Origin: Fragilaria crotonensis
Taxonomy: Eukaryota > Bacillariophyta > Fragilariophyceae > Fragilariales > Fragilariaceae
Direction of reading: 5' to 3'
Length of the DNA stretch: 38,709 nt
NCBI GenBank assembly: GCA_022925895.1
Contig: JAKSYS010000604.1
Span: forward strand, 1-38,709
A program made the translations under genes and the position numbers. The notes under the pieces are model-generated. The model was not told the origin of the DNA. It searched no databases and saw nothing but the letters and a program-made list of their open reading frames with translations. Shown piece by piece: positions 1 to 10,552 of this stretch (positions are counted from its first letter, which is position 1; the number at the start of each line of letters is the position of its first letter).

Positions 1-2812
1 CCCCAGCAAATTCAATGCCTTCCCCTGCTAATTCGGCATGGAACTTTGGTGTTAGAAGTACCGTGATGCCCAGCTGAGATCCAAGGTACTGAAGTGCCGT
101 TTCCTCATCCTTGAAATCAGCACACTCTGCGATGAGATGGCGTAGGGAATACCGTAAGTCAATCTTCCCTGAAATTGTGTCTTTCTTTCCGTCGACAGTG
201 TATTTATCTAACTCACTTGGATCAATCAGTCCTCTTTCCCACAGAACTTGTAGCATGCCTTTAGATTTTCCTTCCCATCCAGATAGGATTTTGTCGACTT
301 CTTTGTGAGTTTCGATTGAATTGTTTCTTGCCAATTCCTGAAGTTCGGCTTTAGTGTACCCGCGTTTTTGTTGGAGCGTCACACCCTTTTCGTTGAGCTC
401 TTCAAGAAGGGTCTTCTTTGTTTTTTCAATTGGCTTGCTTCTTTTCCCCATTATTCGATCATGACGTTGTAAGTCACGTTGCTCTGGTGTCAAATACCAT
501 GGGCCACAGTCGTCAGTATTGAATACCATTGACTGTGTGTCTCCGATGCCCAGGGTTGGTGAGTGTGTGCCCAGATAACCCTCTTGTGACATTATGACTG
601 TGTCTCTCATCTGCTGTTTTGATCCTCCAAAGTTCTTTTGCATGTTGATCGCACTGAGTGCACCATCACGTTTGCGAGCGTGTCCCTGAGAATGATCGAA
701 CAAAAATACAAAATCGAAGCTTGGATATAGGATTCGTAGGCAATCAACCACATCCTCAAGCTGAAGACTCATGTGGTATGAATTCCAATAACCCTGATTA
801 TTGATTCCGATGAACAAGTATTTTACGAAGGGGGATTCCAACAAAATCGGCTTCCTCGTTGTTCCCAAGATTTCCATCGCAGCTGTTGTATCGAGGTAAT
901 TTCCACCGCCGAGAGCTGCTGTTTGCCTTGCCATATTCACTCTCTTTGTAACTCATCCTCTGTCATCTGCCTGCCAAAGCCGAATTCGCGTGACACGAAC
1001 GCAGAAAGCATATACCCATCGCCCTCCGACTTGGGCAGAAGTGGCACTTGTCCTTTTGGCCCAACCCATTGTTTGGAGGACAGTAGATACTGCGCGAAGA
1101 CAGACTCATCTTGACCAATAATCATCAAGGGCCTGACTGATGATGACACTCGTATGCTTGTTTTTGCTTCAACATCTCGCGCTGCCTCTTCTCCCCTTTT
1201 GATTCTTGATATGCAATTCTTCCAATAGTCAACGTGAAACTCAACCCGAGTCTCATCAGATATAATATCATAGTAATGATGTCCGAAATCTGTGTCTAAG
1301 GTCTTGATCGTAGCAGCTTCACTGAGTGGAAGCTGAATCCAACGCCGACAACGTGGCTCAAGCACGGTAAGGTAGTTCTTGCAGAATGCATTTCGATGTG
1401 CGACAACATCTTCACGTTCATGGCCATCGACGTAGAAGCTCTTCCTTCTCGTATCATACTTGATCCGAGTAATCGCATCCAGCGCCATGCTGTTGTGAAG
1501 CTCATGTTTTAAGTCTATGTGCGCGAAGGAATGGCGCAATATCATCCTCATCTTGATCGACATCGACAGGATTGCTAGTAGGATTAATGGCTGTAGTACT
1601 TGTACTCAATGTTGACGTTTCTGCAGTATCTTCGTCTACTACCGATTCACGTTTCCACAACGCAGCCAGCCTTGGGATTACAGACGAATGAACGAATTGA
1701 TAGACTGCTTCAATTGAAAGATGTGACAAGTTCTCGACGCCAAATGCAACAATCTGCTCCTTTGCGCATGGAAACACTTCGAGAACTCGAGGAAGAGGTC
1801 GTTTCCACACTGAACAGACAAGTTTGGGTTTGGGAAGCATTCAAAATTACGGAACACAATGTTCCAATTTGCGATGGTTTTATAGAAGGTTGCTTGCGTC
1901 ATACCAACAGTGTTCAATACCTTACAAGATTCAGTGCAACAGTCTTGCCACGTCCATTCATTCATTTTTGCAAGAGCCAATCGGTACGCATAACAAAGAA
2001 ACGTCGCCCTTTGCCTGACAGCGCATATCTCAGCTTTGGTACACACGTTGTCGATATCTCTACCTTGCACAACATTCCTCCAATTATTTTCTTCCTCATG
2101 AACGCTTTGAAGCAGTACAATCCTTCTCTGAAGTGCTTCCATTGGAGTTTCAGAATCGAAATCAGTATCATTCCCATCCTCGCAATTCGTTGTCCCATGT
2201 TTCTTTGGTGGTTTGAACACTCGGTATGCCTCTGGGCTACATGGCCAGTAACGAGCTAGAAGCATCAGCAGCAATCATTACAGCGGCCGCACCAGTATCT
2301 CCTATCCTTGCTCGTTTGCTCGGTGATTGCTCAACAATGTCTCCGATCCTTCCTCCCGTTGTAGCCTCCGTGTTGACAGGTGTAGTTATCATTGTGTCGA
2401 GAGCGGGTCTTGATCTTGTGCTTGGAATGACTAGCACATTTGCGGCTGCTTCCATTACTTTTTCGTTCCATGCACTGTTAAGTGGACATGGGTACCGTAT
2501 CTGCCTTGATTTCTCTGTGAAGTAGTAATAGAATGTGTTCTTGTATGTGACTCTGAACACTCCTGTTGTGTTTGATCCATCAAATCGGTGCATCAATTCT
2601 CGAAAGAAGCCGACTTGGACATCCCTGTATTGAACCTTCTTACATCAATGACGCCAAGGGACGCATTGACATCAAATCTCCTAAAGCTTCAGCCCAAGTT
2701 GATGCAGGAAGCCAGCAATTTGACAATCTCGGACCATACGTGATGTCTGTTCGAAGTAGCATGACGGCATCAGTCAAAATAGCATATTTACCTTTGTCAA
2801 CCATTGTATCTA
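1..2812 (-). pseudogene. DDE transposase of an IS630/Tc1-like family, frameshifted and cut by the window edge
   Basis: Reading leftward, pieces of one transposase follow each other in changing frames. First comes an N-terminal region near 2812-2237, then a helix-turn-helix-like part (TQATFYKTIANW, within 1678-2274), then a linker (1502-1840). The catalytic core follows at 937-1563, with YVDGHERED and IIGQDESVF (likely first catalytic Asp). The last part runs from about 931 to 1, with FLFDHSQGHA (likely second Asp), QKNFGGSKQQM, GDTQSMVF and finally ELAGEGIEF, where the third acidic residue is expected. The C-terminus lies outside the window. Frame changes fall at the TTT at 1802-1804, the TTTT at 1507-1510, the CTCTCT run at 940-945, and near 2240-2275. 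The motif order fits the DDE superfamily used for cut-and-paste transposition; that assignment comes from remembered family patterns, not a search. Whether the breaks are real decay or assembly indels is open. Confidence 0.7.
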
Positions 2813-2882
2813 TAGATTTATCACCAACAGTAGGTTCACTGAGTTACATAGGAAGGTGACTGCAGGAGGTAAATCTATAGAT
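2808..2882. repeat. 13-bp perfect inverted repeat (hairpin)
   Basis: ATCTATAGATTTA at 2808-2820 is repeated in perfect inverted orientation at 2870-2882, with a 49-bp loop. It lies at the outer N-terminal side of the transposase reading frames, so it could be part of that element's terminal structure, but the matching far end is outside the window. No flanking duplication was found. Confidence 0.5.
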
Positions 2883-3649
2883 TAGAATGGAAATGTTGCA
2901 AACGACGGCTTGAAAATCTCATTGTGGAAGCCTTGCTTCCAACACGACAAAGTCCCGCCCTCGTGACGTCATATTGGCAGTGAAATCGGTCTAGCGTAGA
3001 ATTAATACTGGGACGTGCGCCCGGATTTTAGAACAGAAAACCAGCTGTAGCAGTAACGATGTCATTTAATGAAAAAGTATTTTTACCATTTTTTACGTCT
3101 TTACGTCAATTATCACAAAAAACCCAATATATCTGAGGGTCTTGCAATAACACAATAACACCCTTCCTTTCATCAAATCTTCCAAGAAGGGATTGCCTGG
3201 GAGCTATGTCATATGTCATATGGGTTCCACCTTAACCCGTACTCCTACCGTAGTAGTTTACAGCTCACACACATCGGGCATCTACCGGTAGGCTGCTTCG
3301 CCGTTGCACCTACCTGCATTAACGGTTCATACTTGATGCTAATCATGCTACCTTTCGATGAGTTGCTCACAATGTCGTCTATCACTCGTTACAGAATGAC
3401 TGAAGTGAATCAGTTACTCACTTCGTTTGTTCTGAATAGATACCTACATCTACGGAAACGTGGTTTCAAGCTGGTGGTGACAAGGTATACTTCCCAACCT
3501 GAAGAAATGCTTTATACAATATTGTTCACAATCATGAGCCAAAATGCTATCTACATATGAGCAGGCTAAACGTTTCTTTCTTAAAGCATTACTCCTTGCA
3601 TAGTACTTCTTCCAGTTTTTGTTCTTCTTTTCACAGAGCATCCAGCCAC
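2883..3649. other. Stretch without a recognisable gene
   Basis: This stretch is partly AT-rich, with only short unconvincing frames. It contains one perfect TGACGTCA octamer (cAMP-response-element-like, the core bound by bZIP factors) at 2964-2971. The plus-strand frame at 3213-3560 has no recognisable motifs and is not called. Confidence 0.5.
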
Positions 3650-4530
3650 ATCATGATTTTAAGAAGCACTTCATTTTTGTAAGTTCACTGACTATGTCCC
3701 TGCTGTCAACAAATGGAGCATGATATAGGTACATTCTTGACATCCAGCAGTTCAATCCTCTGGTAAATTTGCTTGACCTCTGGCATCCCACTGATCCTCT
3801 GAGAATGAACAACAGGATGATGGTGTGGTGTTTGCCCATCATATGAGACACTGTCCACAACAACACATATAATGTTTGTTGTATAGAGCTCATTCAATGC
3901 ATGGACGCTGAGAATCTTGTTCTATTCATAATGGTGAAGATGTGCCAATCCCTTTCCATCCGAAAAAGTAGTTGCACCAAGCATGATGGCATAGCCAATA
4001 CGATTCCTGCCATGATATTCCACAGGTACACCAGCCGCGACCAGCTTTCAGAAAATGAGTGGTGCTTTCATGGAATTAAAAACGGGACACATGCAATATT
4101 TTGGTATGCTGTGTCTTCCTCATCTGTTGCAAGCATCGGCATGATCAATGTCAATAACCTTGAATTGATCACTTGTTCTCCTAATTTAATTGTTTCAAAC
4201 CCTAGTACTGAATCATCCCATCGCTCCTTCCTGCTGACAATCTGGACACAACTCAAGGAACAATATCATGGTCAGCATCTTTGCACTAGTGTTTCATTTA
4301 AACTTGGAAAATACTTATGGATACAATGTCAACAACTGTGTCCACAGCTCTAAGTCACCAACCAAGACTTTGGTGGCATCTATGAACATATTGTTCACAC
4401 ATTCACTTGCAGTAGAAGTCACAATGCCATATCTGGCTTGCAAGACCGCCCAAGCGGCGGCGCTCCCGTCCCCTCCCGACCTGCAGCGTACCATGATCAC
4501 TTATGGTTTCCACGTAGAAAGTTTGTGCGA
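3650..4530 (-). pseudogene. Decayed transposase-like remnant, possibly MULE-type
   Basis: On the minus strand, protein-like text runs through several frames. YGIVTSTASECVNNMFIDA (within 4315-4500) fits the T-S-x-x-x-E-x-x-N signature in the middle of Mutator-like (MULE) transposases. WDDSVLGFETIKLGEQVINS follows within 4068-4256, and further open text lies at 3651-3897. Stops and frame changes separate the pieces, so no intact protein is encoded. The neighbour at 4500-8970 on the opposite strand is a different element, so two transposons abut here. The MULE assignment rests on one motif and is tentative; the view that this is dead coding sequence is firmer. Confidence 0.35.
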
Positions 4531-4559
4531 TCTTCCGATGCCGGCATCGGACAAAACTT

Positions 4560-5060
4560 TGTTTACATTGATTGGCAAGAGGATGGAGTAAAAAGTGAGC
4601 ATCATCATTGGATATTGGTCGGGTTTAGGCTCTACAAATACTTCTCCAGTAGTAGGAGGTTCTTTCCACTGAGAATACACATACCCTAAGGAAAGAGGAG
4701 CAATAAATCTTTGTGACAGATCTTGCGTCGACAATTAGAACCTGTCAGCATCAAGGGGATTGGATGCGAATTCGGTCTTAGAATCCGACGTTCAGTTCCT
4801 GGAGTTTCTGGAATATCAGGACTTGTGGGACTTACACTCTTCTCATACAGCACCATCAACGTACATCGGTTCAACTAACAGACGCATCAACTATATGTTT
4901 GGCTTTTCACGCACGAAGGCTGCTTGCAATCGTCAGGGGTCAGGGGACACTATCATACTTCGAAGTGAAAAACTCTGACCACACCAGAGCACTCGTTGTA
5001 GATCTGAATCTCTCCCGCCTGCTTGGAGTGGAGGTTAAGGACATTACTTTGGTGACAGAT
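4560..5060 (+). pseudogene. Endonuclease (EEP/APE-like) domain remnant of the non-LTR element
   Basis: A frame at 4760-4978 contains MDANSVLE, DLWDLHSS, PSTYIGSTNRRINYMFGF and RQGSGD. These match the late part of endonuclease/exonuclease/phosphatase folds, where Asn/Asp residues and an R-R-I-D-Y-x-F-type motif precede a final S-D-H. The expected final part follows in a shifted frame as DHTRALVVDLNLSRLLG (about 4977-5030). The early part of the domain upstream of 4740 is hardly readable. The domain would nick target DNA for target-primed reverse transcription; this copy cannot encode it intact. Confidence 0.5.
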
Positions 5061-5366
5061 CAATGGTGATGGTTACTTAGTGGCAATTCCAAGTCAGTTG
5101 ACATTTATCTAAATATAATGCACAATTACTACTAGCTACAACCATGGAAATCAGATGGAAGATGAGCAGATGGACACTCTGTTCAATACACACCAGGATT
5201 TACCAAGGTCACAAGTCCACATATCTTAACAGCATGGGACAAAGACCAGGGGTGGGCAATGCGGGCAGCGGAACGCGCTCAAACGGTTAGACCAAAGAAA
5301 TACCAATGATCCCCATGCTTATGTAATGCAGGTGTCATATACAGGCAGGTATAGGAAAGTGCTGCT

Positions 5367-6862
5367 GTGGGAACTGACTTCATTTTGAGGATTATTCCAG
5401 CACTTTGGAACAATGGGATAGCCAAGTTCAAGTATATGACCCATGTGAACTCAGACTTTAGATATACATGCAGTGAGGACGTGAGGACCCAATTTGAATC
5501 AAGCAAACAAAAAATTCGAGAGAAACAAAGGAATGCCGCCAAGCATTGTGTTCACAGTTATGAGGAACTTCTAGATCCCTACTATGAGGCCGACAAGAAT
5601 CCGAGGACACAACAGGAATCAAAGTATAGAGCAATCATCGTCTCTAGGACTATTCAGGGGAACCAGGAAGGCAAATGCAAAGGAAACTGCAACAGATTCT
5701 GAAACCAAAAGAATTCTCCAGTTTATCACATTTCCAAGTTCCACACCTCTTCACGTTGATGAAGCCGTGAGGCACACGGATCCGGAACAAATAGTGTGGG
5801 ACACAATTATCACCAGAGAAGAGATTGAAGCCCATATTCTAATATTCAATCAAGCTTTGCGACTTCGGCGCATCATTCAGGATGCTTTAAGAATTACATA
5901 GCTTATCTGCTCAAGCCAAAGCATGTCTCCAGCAGTGGAGAATACCGGAGTCCTGGTATGACAATTGTATCTTTTAAGAGAATTCTTGGCATCTTCCTTC
6001 CAAATCCTGGCCTCAGGAGTCTTGGAGAACATTCCCATAGCACTGGAAGTCACTAATGCAGACGTTGTCAAAGGCTTGAAATCCTATAAAGAATCAACAA
6101 CCACATCACCATCTGGAAGACATCTTGGTCATTACAAATCTCTAATATCAGCAGATCCAATTCCTCTTGATTCTTTATGCAGGCTTTTAAACAAAACAGC
6201 CATTTCATGTGGTGACATTGCAATTCCTCGTGGTGTTGTGCGGTGAACGTCATGTTTGAGAAAGACTCAGGACAACCAAAAAGTAAACAACTGTGAAATA
6301 TCCATTTGTTTGAAGCAGACTATAACTTCTTTTTGAAAATCAGCCATGTGGTGGGGCTTGAGACTTGTTTGAATGTCCATCAAAGTAAACACATGGCTTG
6401 GTTCCCAGAAGGACTACTGTGGATCCTGTCATGTTTAATCAGTTGACCACGGATCTATGCCACGTGCTCAAAACTATGCTCGATTCGACAATGATGCCTC
6501 AGCTTGCATTGATCGTATCGTTGTGGCGCTTGGCATGATGGGTGCAATGAGATGTGGAATGCCAACAGAGGCAGCTTGTACTCACGCTTAGGCTTTGGAG
6601 TTAAGCATTGCCTTATACGGTGAAAGCCTTATACGGGGTGTCCAGAGACTCCTCGTTGTATTGCGGAACACTCTTGGAACCTTTTTCAGAACAAGGCAGG
6701 CAGGTCAAGGAATCAATGCATTTGCAGCAATCTGGTGGCTTTCCTTGGTATGCAGGTTATCTTGAATCTCCGAGATTGACTCTGCGGAATGTCAGAGTCT
6801 TCAATCGGTCAATATATTTGCCTGCTATGAGTTATTCCTTGCCAGCCATAGTAGCAACTTGA
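5367..6862 (+). pseudogene. Reverse transcriptase region remnant of the non-LTR element
   Basis: The first piece (5367-5901) is a charged connector. At 5965-6246 TSPSGRHLGHYKSL, a conserved pre-catalytic block, is readable. NVMFEKDSGQP and, after an in-frame stop, NIHLFEADYNFFLKI follow at about 6245-6345. ARFDNDASACIDRI near 6480-6525 looks like RT motif A with its catalytic Asp. TVKALYGVS continues at 6608-6862. The catalytic YxDD-type motif C was not found, and a jump in the text after about 6720 suggests an internal deletion there. A short duplication of CCTTATACGG sits at about 6610-6638. Confidence 0.55.
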
Positions 6863-7649
6863 CGGGGAGGAACTGGACAGAATTCAATCCTGGATCATAC
6901 CAACAACTGTCCAGAGATTGTGACCCTCAAGTAAACTACTACTGACAATACGATATGGACCCTCGCACATTGGCGGATTTGATCTTATGGATCTACATAA
7001 AGAGAACACGATCAATGAGGCAAAATACTTCCCACATGAAGTATATGGGAACACAAACATAGGACACGTTTTGCTTCTTCAAGTTTTGGCATCCCAATTG
7101 GAAGCAGGCCTGCCCAATCACATTGAGAGGAGCCCCAAGTACACATCCCTTATCTCATACCAACTTGATATTATCCATCGGCAGTGTATGTCCAAGATGC
7201 ATATCATTTGGATAAACATTGACCGATTCCTATAGAGGTGAGCTTTGAGGAAAAGATGATCGCTACATAGCTACTAATGGATCTGTCACGACTCAAAGGA
7301 TACAGTGTTTGCCCCCAAACAGACCTGGATTAAGTCCGGATCTATCTTCAAGTGACAACCCTGGCAGAATAAGTCAACGCGACCAAGAGTGCCATAGTTT
7401 CCAGATGGGCTCTAGAGGCTTGAAGCCCCCCGTATTCATATTGAATATGTCATGGCTGAGATAAGTCAATCTCAGTAATAGTCAACGACATTTCTGGAAG
7501 AACATATAATTTCTCATGACTTAGACTATGATATGCCAGACTATGGAGAGTGCCACCAATTCCTGTCTAGTGGGACATGAAAAGGACACCCAAAGCACCC
7601 GGGCTACAACAGTACCCATCACCATATCAACAGCCATCAAAGGATTATC

Positions 7650-8965
7650 ATGCTAACAAAAAGTCTTCTGTCCCACATTGGACAGGTGGAATCTGACAAT
7701 GTGATTTGGGAAGAGAGTCAAGAGAAACAGAAATTTACAGTTCTTGCTTCAGACATGGGACTTAAAGGACATCAAGGCACTTTTGGGAGGTTATTGAGTA
7801 CCCAGTCAAATGCGGTCTTGGTGGAGGGCGCAGATCCAATTGATGGCCCTTACAATACCACTTAGTACTCTACCAGGTGTGAGCTTGGAGGATATGCCAC
7901 ATCCTTTGTTTTCTTATCTCGCTCTCATTCATTCTCTGTGGGGCAAGTTATACAAATGCTCCTTCCAATGGGTAACAGACAGCAGAGGTGCAATAAATAA
8001 TGTTGCAAAACAGACACCACAAGAGGTGACCAAGAGATGTCAACCTAGTCATGCTGACCATCTGTGCATCATCCAAGCAGCAACAGCTATGATGCAATGG
8101 TGGATCATCCTGTTTTGGGTAGGACTAAGCATTGTTGTGGTCAAGTGAAATAATCAAGCAGACCACCAATTGGAGATATGCATGGTACAGAAACCAGCCT
8201 TCAAAGCGGCAGATATCTTCGATCAATTGCTTACACCATGAACGAAACATTATCCCCTGTAAAAAACACCAATCTGGACAAGTGCCAGTGTTGTCGGATA
8301 GTAGAAGAGGCAACGACCCATGTACTGCAATACACAATAAATCCGGATTGCGAGCAAGCTTAAAGGGACTAGTATGGAAAAAGCATATCACAACCGGAGT
8401 ATCACCCTGTTTTTCAACTGCTGAAAGAGGGCGTTTTGGCATGGCTCTAGGGGCACATATGTACCGACCGTGACTGACTTCCCCAAGAAAGTCAGAGACA
8501 AGATATGCACTACCCTGGAGCCCAATCATAGATCAGGTGGCATTATGCTATCATAGGGTGCGTCAGTGTGAAATGACGATACATGGCTGAGGTCAGCCTG
8601 GGGTATCACAACGCACGACACTCCAAGACAGGCAGGGAAAGGACCATTCATCCTCAAGAATATCTTGCTGCACTTGCACTCGCTGACGCAGCGTCTGTGG
8701 AAAGCTCGAACCCATATCCTACATTCATCAATGGACGCGGAACTGAAAGCTATCAGTGATTCCGAAACCGCCGCGATCCGGGAAATGTACGCACGTCCAG
8801 ACCGTCATAAGGCATGGGACCGTCACTACTGCAAACATCCTCTGGAATTCTGAAGAAAGCTCCATCATCGAGATGCAGATGGCTATGCTACATTCGCATG
8901 TCAATGGAACTCATGGAAAATGATAGTCAACGCCAAACGCTGATATATTTCTATAGAAATCATCC
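7650..8965 (+). pseudogene. RNase H-like and C-terminal remnant of the non-LTR element
   Basis: LASDMGLKGHQGTFGRLLST (7650-7865) resembles the first strand of RNase H, with the catalytic Asp in SD. STRCELGGYAT (about 7866-7900, shifted frame) supplies the Glu-bearing helix and WVTDSRGAINNVAK (within 7810-8148) the next Asp. CQCCRIVEEATTHVLQ (8178-8363) is a Cys/His cluster. LWKARTHILHSSMDAELK and DRHYC (8665-8853), then CRWLCYIRMSMELMENDS (8814-9041 frame), form the basic C-terminus. The RNase H would degrade the RNA strand of the hybrid. Several stops and shifts separate the pieces. Confidence 0.55.
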
Positions 8966-9253
8966 ACAGTCGAGTAACAGGGGATACATTTTCACCTGGG
9001 GTCCCTGGGGACTGAGGAGGACTGGGGACTTACCAGCGTAGTAGGGTTACCGTCGCCAAAGTGCGATACGGTCTATTGCCACGTTGGGGTTTGGTGTACT
9101 CAAGTACGCACTCTACGGACTGTGAACGATGGTACCGTACGTACTTTGGTGCTAAGGTCTAAGGTCTGTGGGCTATGGAGACTATGCATATGCACAATCA
9201 TCGATCATACATGCAGGATGCAGGGTCAATGAGATCCTCAAACACCTCGTTGG
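8966..9253. other. Short spacer, nothing recognised
   Basis: Between the end of the retroelement and the stop codon of the glycosyltransferase gene I see GT/AC-rich sequence with GTACGTAC-like motifs but no gene. It should hold the 3' UTR and polyadenylation signals of the minus-strand gene; no clear signal was identified. Confidence 0.4.
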
Positions 9254-10363
9254 TTAATTAGCGCCGTCATCGCGAAAAACTCCTTTCCTTTCAAGAAACG
9301 ATGATAAATGCCACCCAAGTCGATCGTATTGATGGACGACCGGAGAAATTGTGCCGTCCAAGTTCGTGATCTCTCCATCCTCGTTCGTGATGCCGAACTT
9401 CTGTGCCGAAATCCAAGTACGGTTTGATGATCCGGGAAAAGGCTGATCATGAGGATTTTCAACTCCTTTCTTCTTGAAATAATCCTCGTTGGCCCTGAAT
9501 ATATTGGCTCCCTCAACGCCAACAGTATGGACAACGCCCTCGCGATGCTTCACGGCAACGGCATCCTTCAAATCGCCATTATAGAATACCCAGTTGTGGA
9601 TGCTCTGGTCGTCAGCTGGTGTCCTAAACCGACATTTAGGGTCGCTTATCCAGCGCTTCATCTCCTCATACATGGTGTTGAGGTACGCCATCATGGCATC
9701 CCGTGTGCCGATTGTGGTGCCTGAGCAAAGCATGGGCTTTTTCAAGTGTACACCTTTGCAATCACCTACCGGCCAGTCAACCAACCAATGCTGTGTTGAC
9801 GTTGATGGATGTTCCTCGTACACTTGAAGGCCTGTAACTTCAGGAGTACCTGGACCGAAAGGGTCGTGCTGAAAAAACACGTCTCGAACGTCCGTTATCA
9901 GAACAGGACCGGTACAGTTAGGGCATTCTAGCAACCAGTCTCTCCCCATCGGGAACTTAACCCATCGCGCCTTGACATCCAGGTACGGCTCGGCACACAC
10001 AGACAGGTCACGAACGAGCTGCTCCCCGTCGGATTCCTTGAGGGCTTCGTCCTCAGGTTTGTAAAAGGGTTCATAAGTACAGTTGGAGAAGTTGATGAAC
10101 TTTGGAGTCACTCCTTTTCTTTCCATAAAAGCAAGAAGAGACTCGTCGACATCAGCTTTCACACCAAGGATTATGTGGCCCCGATACCCCGTATTTCGAA
10201 GGGAATTCACGAAATGAGACATGTCCTTGTGCGACATACCAGTTGCCATTCCCATAACAGTCGCTGTGCTGCTGTCTCTAAATGGAGCTTTACGCGCGAG
10301 GAAATGCGTGAGAGTATGATGCGATCCAACACATCGCCCTCGCCCAGCACCATCGTTAGCCAC
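9254..10363 (-). CDS. Glycosyltransferase of GT-A type (C-terminal domain of a probable two-domain protein)
   Basis: This frame of 369 codons carries the marks of a nucleotide-sugar-dependent GT-A enzyme. VLITDVRDVFFQ at residues 154-165 has a DxxD metal/nucleotide-sugar motif (DVRD), CSGTTIG at 213-219 resembles the acceptor loop, and DDQSIHN at 251-257 resembles the conserved DQ-x-x-x-N helix. Several Cys (125, 147, 150, 202, 213, 244) suggest a lumenal, disulfide-bearing fold. There is no signal peptide or membrane anchor at its own start, and the first 35 or so residues read as out-of-frame text, which supports its being the downstream half of the GT17 gene. The donor and acceptor sugars cannot be read from sequence. 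It ends at TAA 9254. Confidence 0.8.
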   Translation of the reverse strand: MANDGAGRGRCVGSHHTLTHFLARKAPFRDSSTATVMGMATGMSHKDMSHFVNSLRNTGYRGHIILGVKADVDESLLAFMERKGVTPKFINFSNCTYEPFYKPEDEALKESDGEQLVRDLSVCAEPYLDVKARWVKFPMGRDWLLECPNCTGPVLITDVRDVFFQHDPFGPGTPEVTGLQVYEEHPSTSTQHWLVDWPVGDCKGVHLKKPMLCSGTTIGTRDAMMAYLNTMYEEMKRWISDPKCRFRTPADDQSIHNWVFYNGDLKDAVAVKHREGVVHTVGVEGANIFRANEDYFKKKGVENPHDQPFPGSSNRTWISAQKFGITNEDGEITNLDGTISPVVHQYDRLGWHLSSFLERKGVFRDDGAN

Positions 10364-10552
10364 TTACTCTCTGGATACTTGACCGCCGAGACCACGAATC
10401 CCGATTTGTTCGTTTCGTTCTCGTTTTCTGTTTCTGATGCTTCAACTGCAACGACTTCGGCTGGTACGCCGCCAGGACTGTCCGCCACGTCGTCTTCTGG
10501 CTGCCCTTCTTCCACCACCGTGTTTTCAGTCGACTTTCCATTGGAATCGTAG

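Larger units (their letters stand above)
4500..8970 (+). mobile_element. Decayed non-LTR retrotransposon (endonuclease, reverse transcriptase, RNase H)
   Basis: Plus-strand fragments in proper order spell one large retroelement polyprotein. They are an endonuclease/exonuclease/phosphatase-like end at 4560-5060, a charged connector at 5060-5900, reverse transcriptase pieces at 5960-6860, a post-RT piece near 7080-7140, RNase H-like pieces at 7650-8110, a cysteine-rich piece near 8270-8350 and a basic C-terminus at 8665-8965. Stops, frame changes and internal deletions interrupt every part, so the copy is dead. No LTRs flank it and no poly-A tail or target duplication was evident. Fragments of the same family recur at 16180-17430 and 30120-30630. 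The domain order matches non-LTR elements; the exact clade was not determined. Confidence 0.65.

Noticed and set aside
3213-3560. 115-codon plus-strand frame in the spacer after the transposase
   Set aside because: Its composition is not protein-like and no neighbouring exon or motif supports it.
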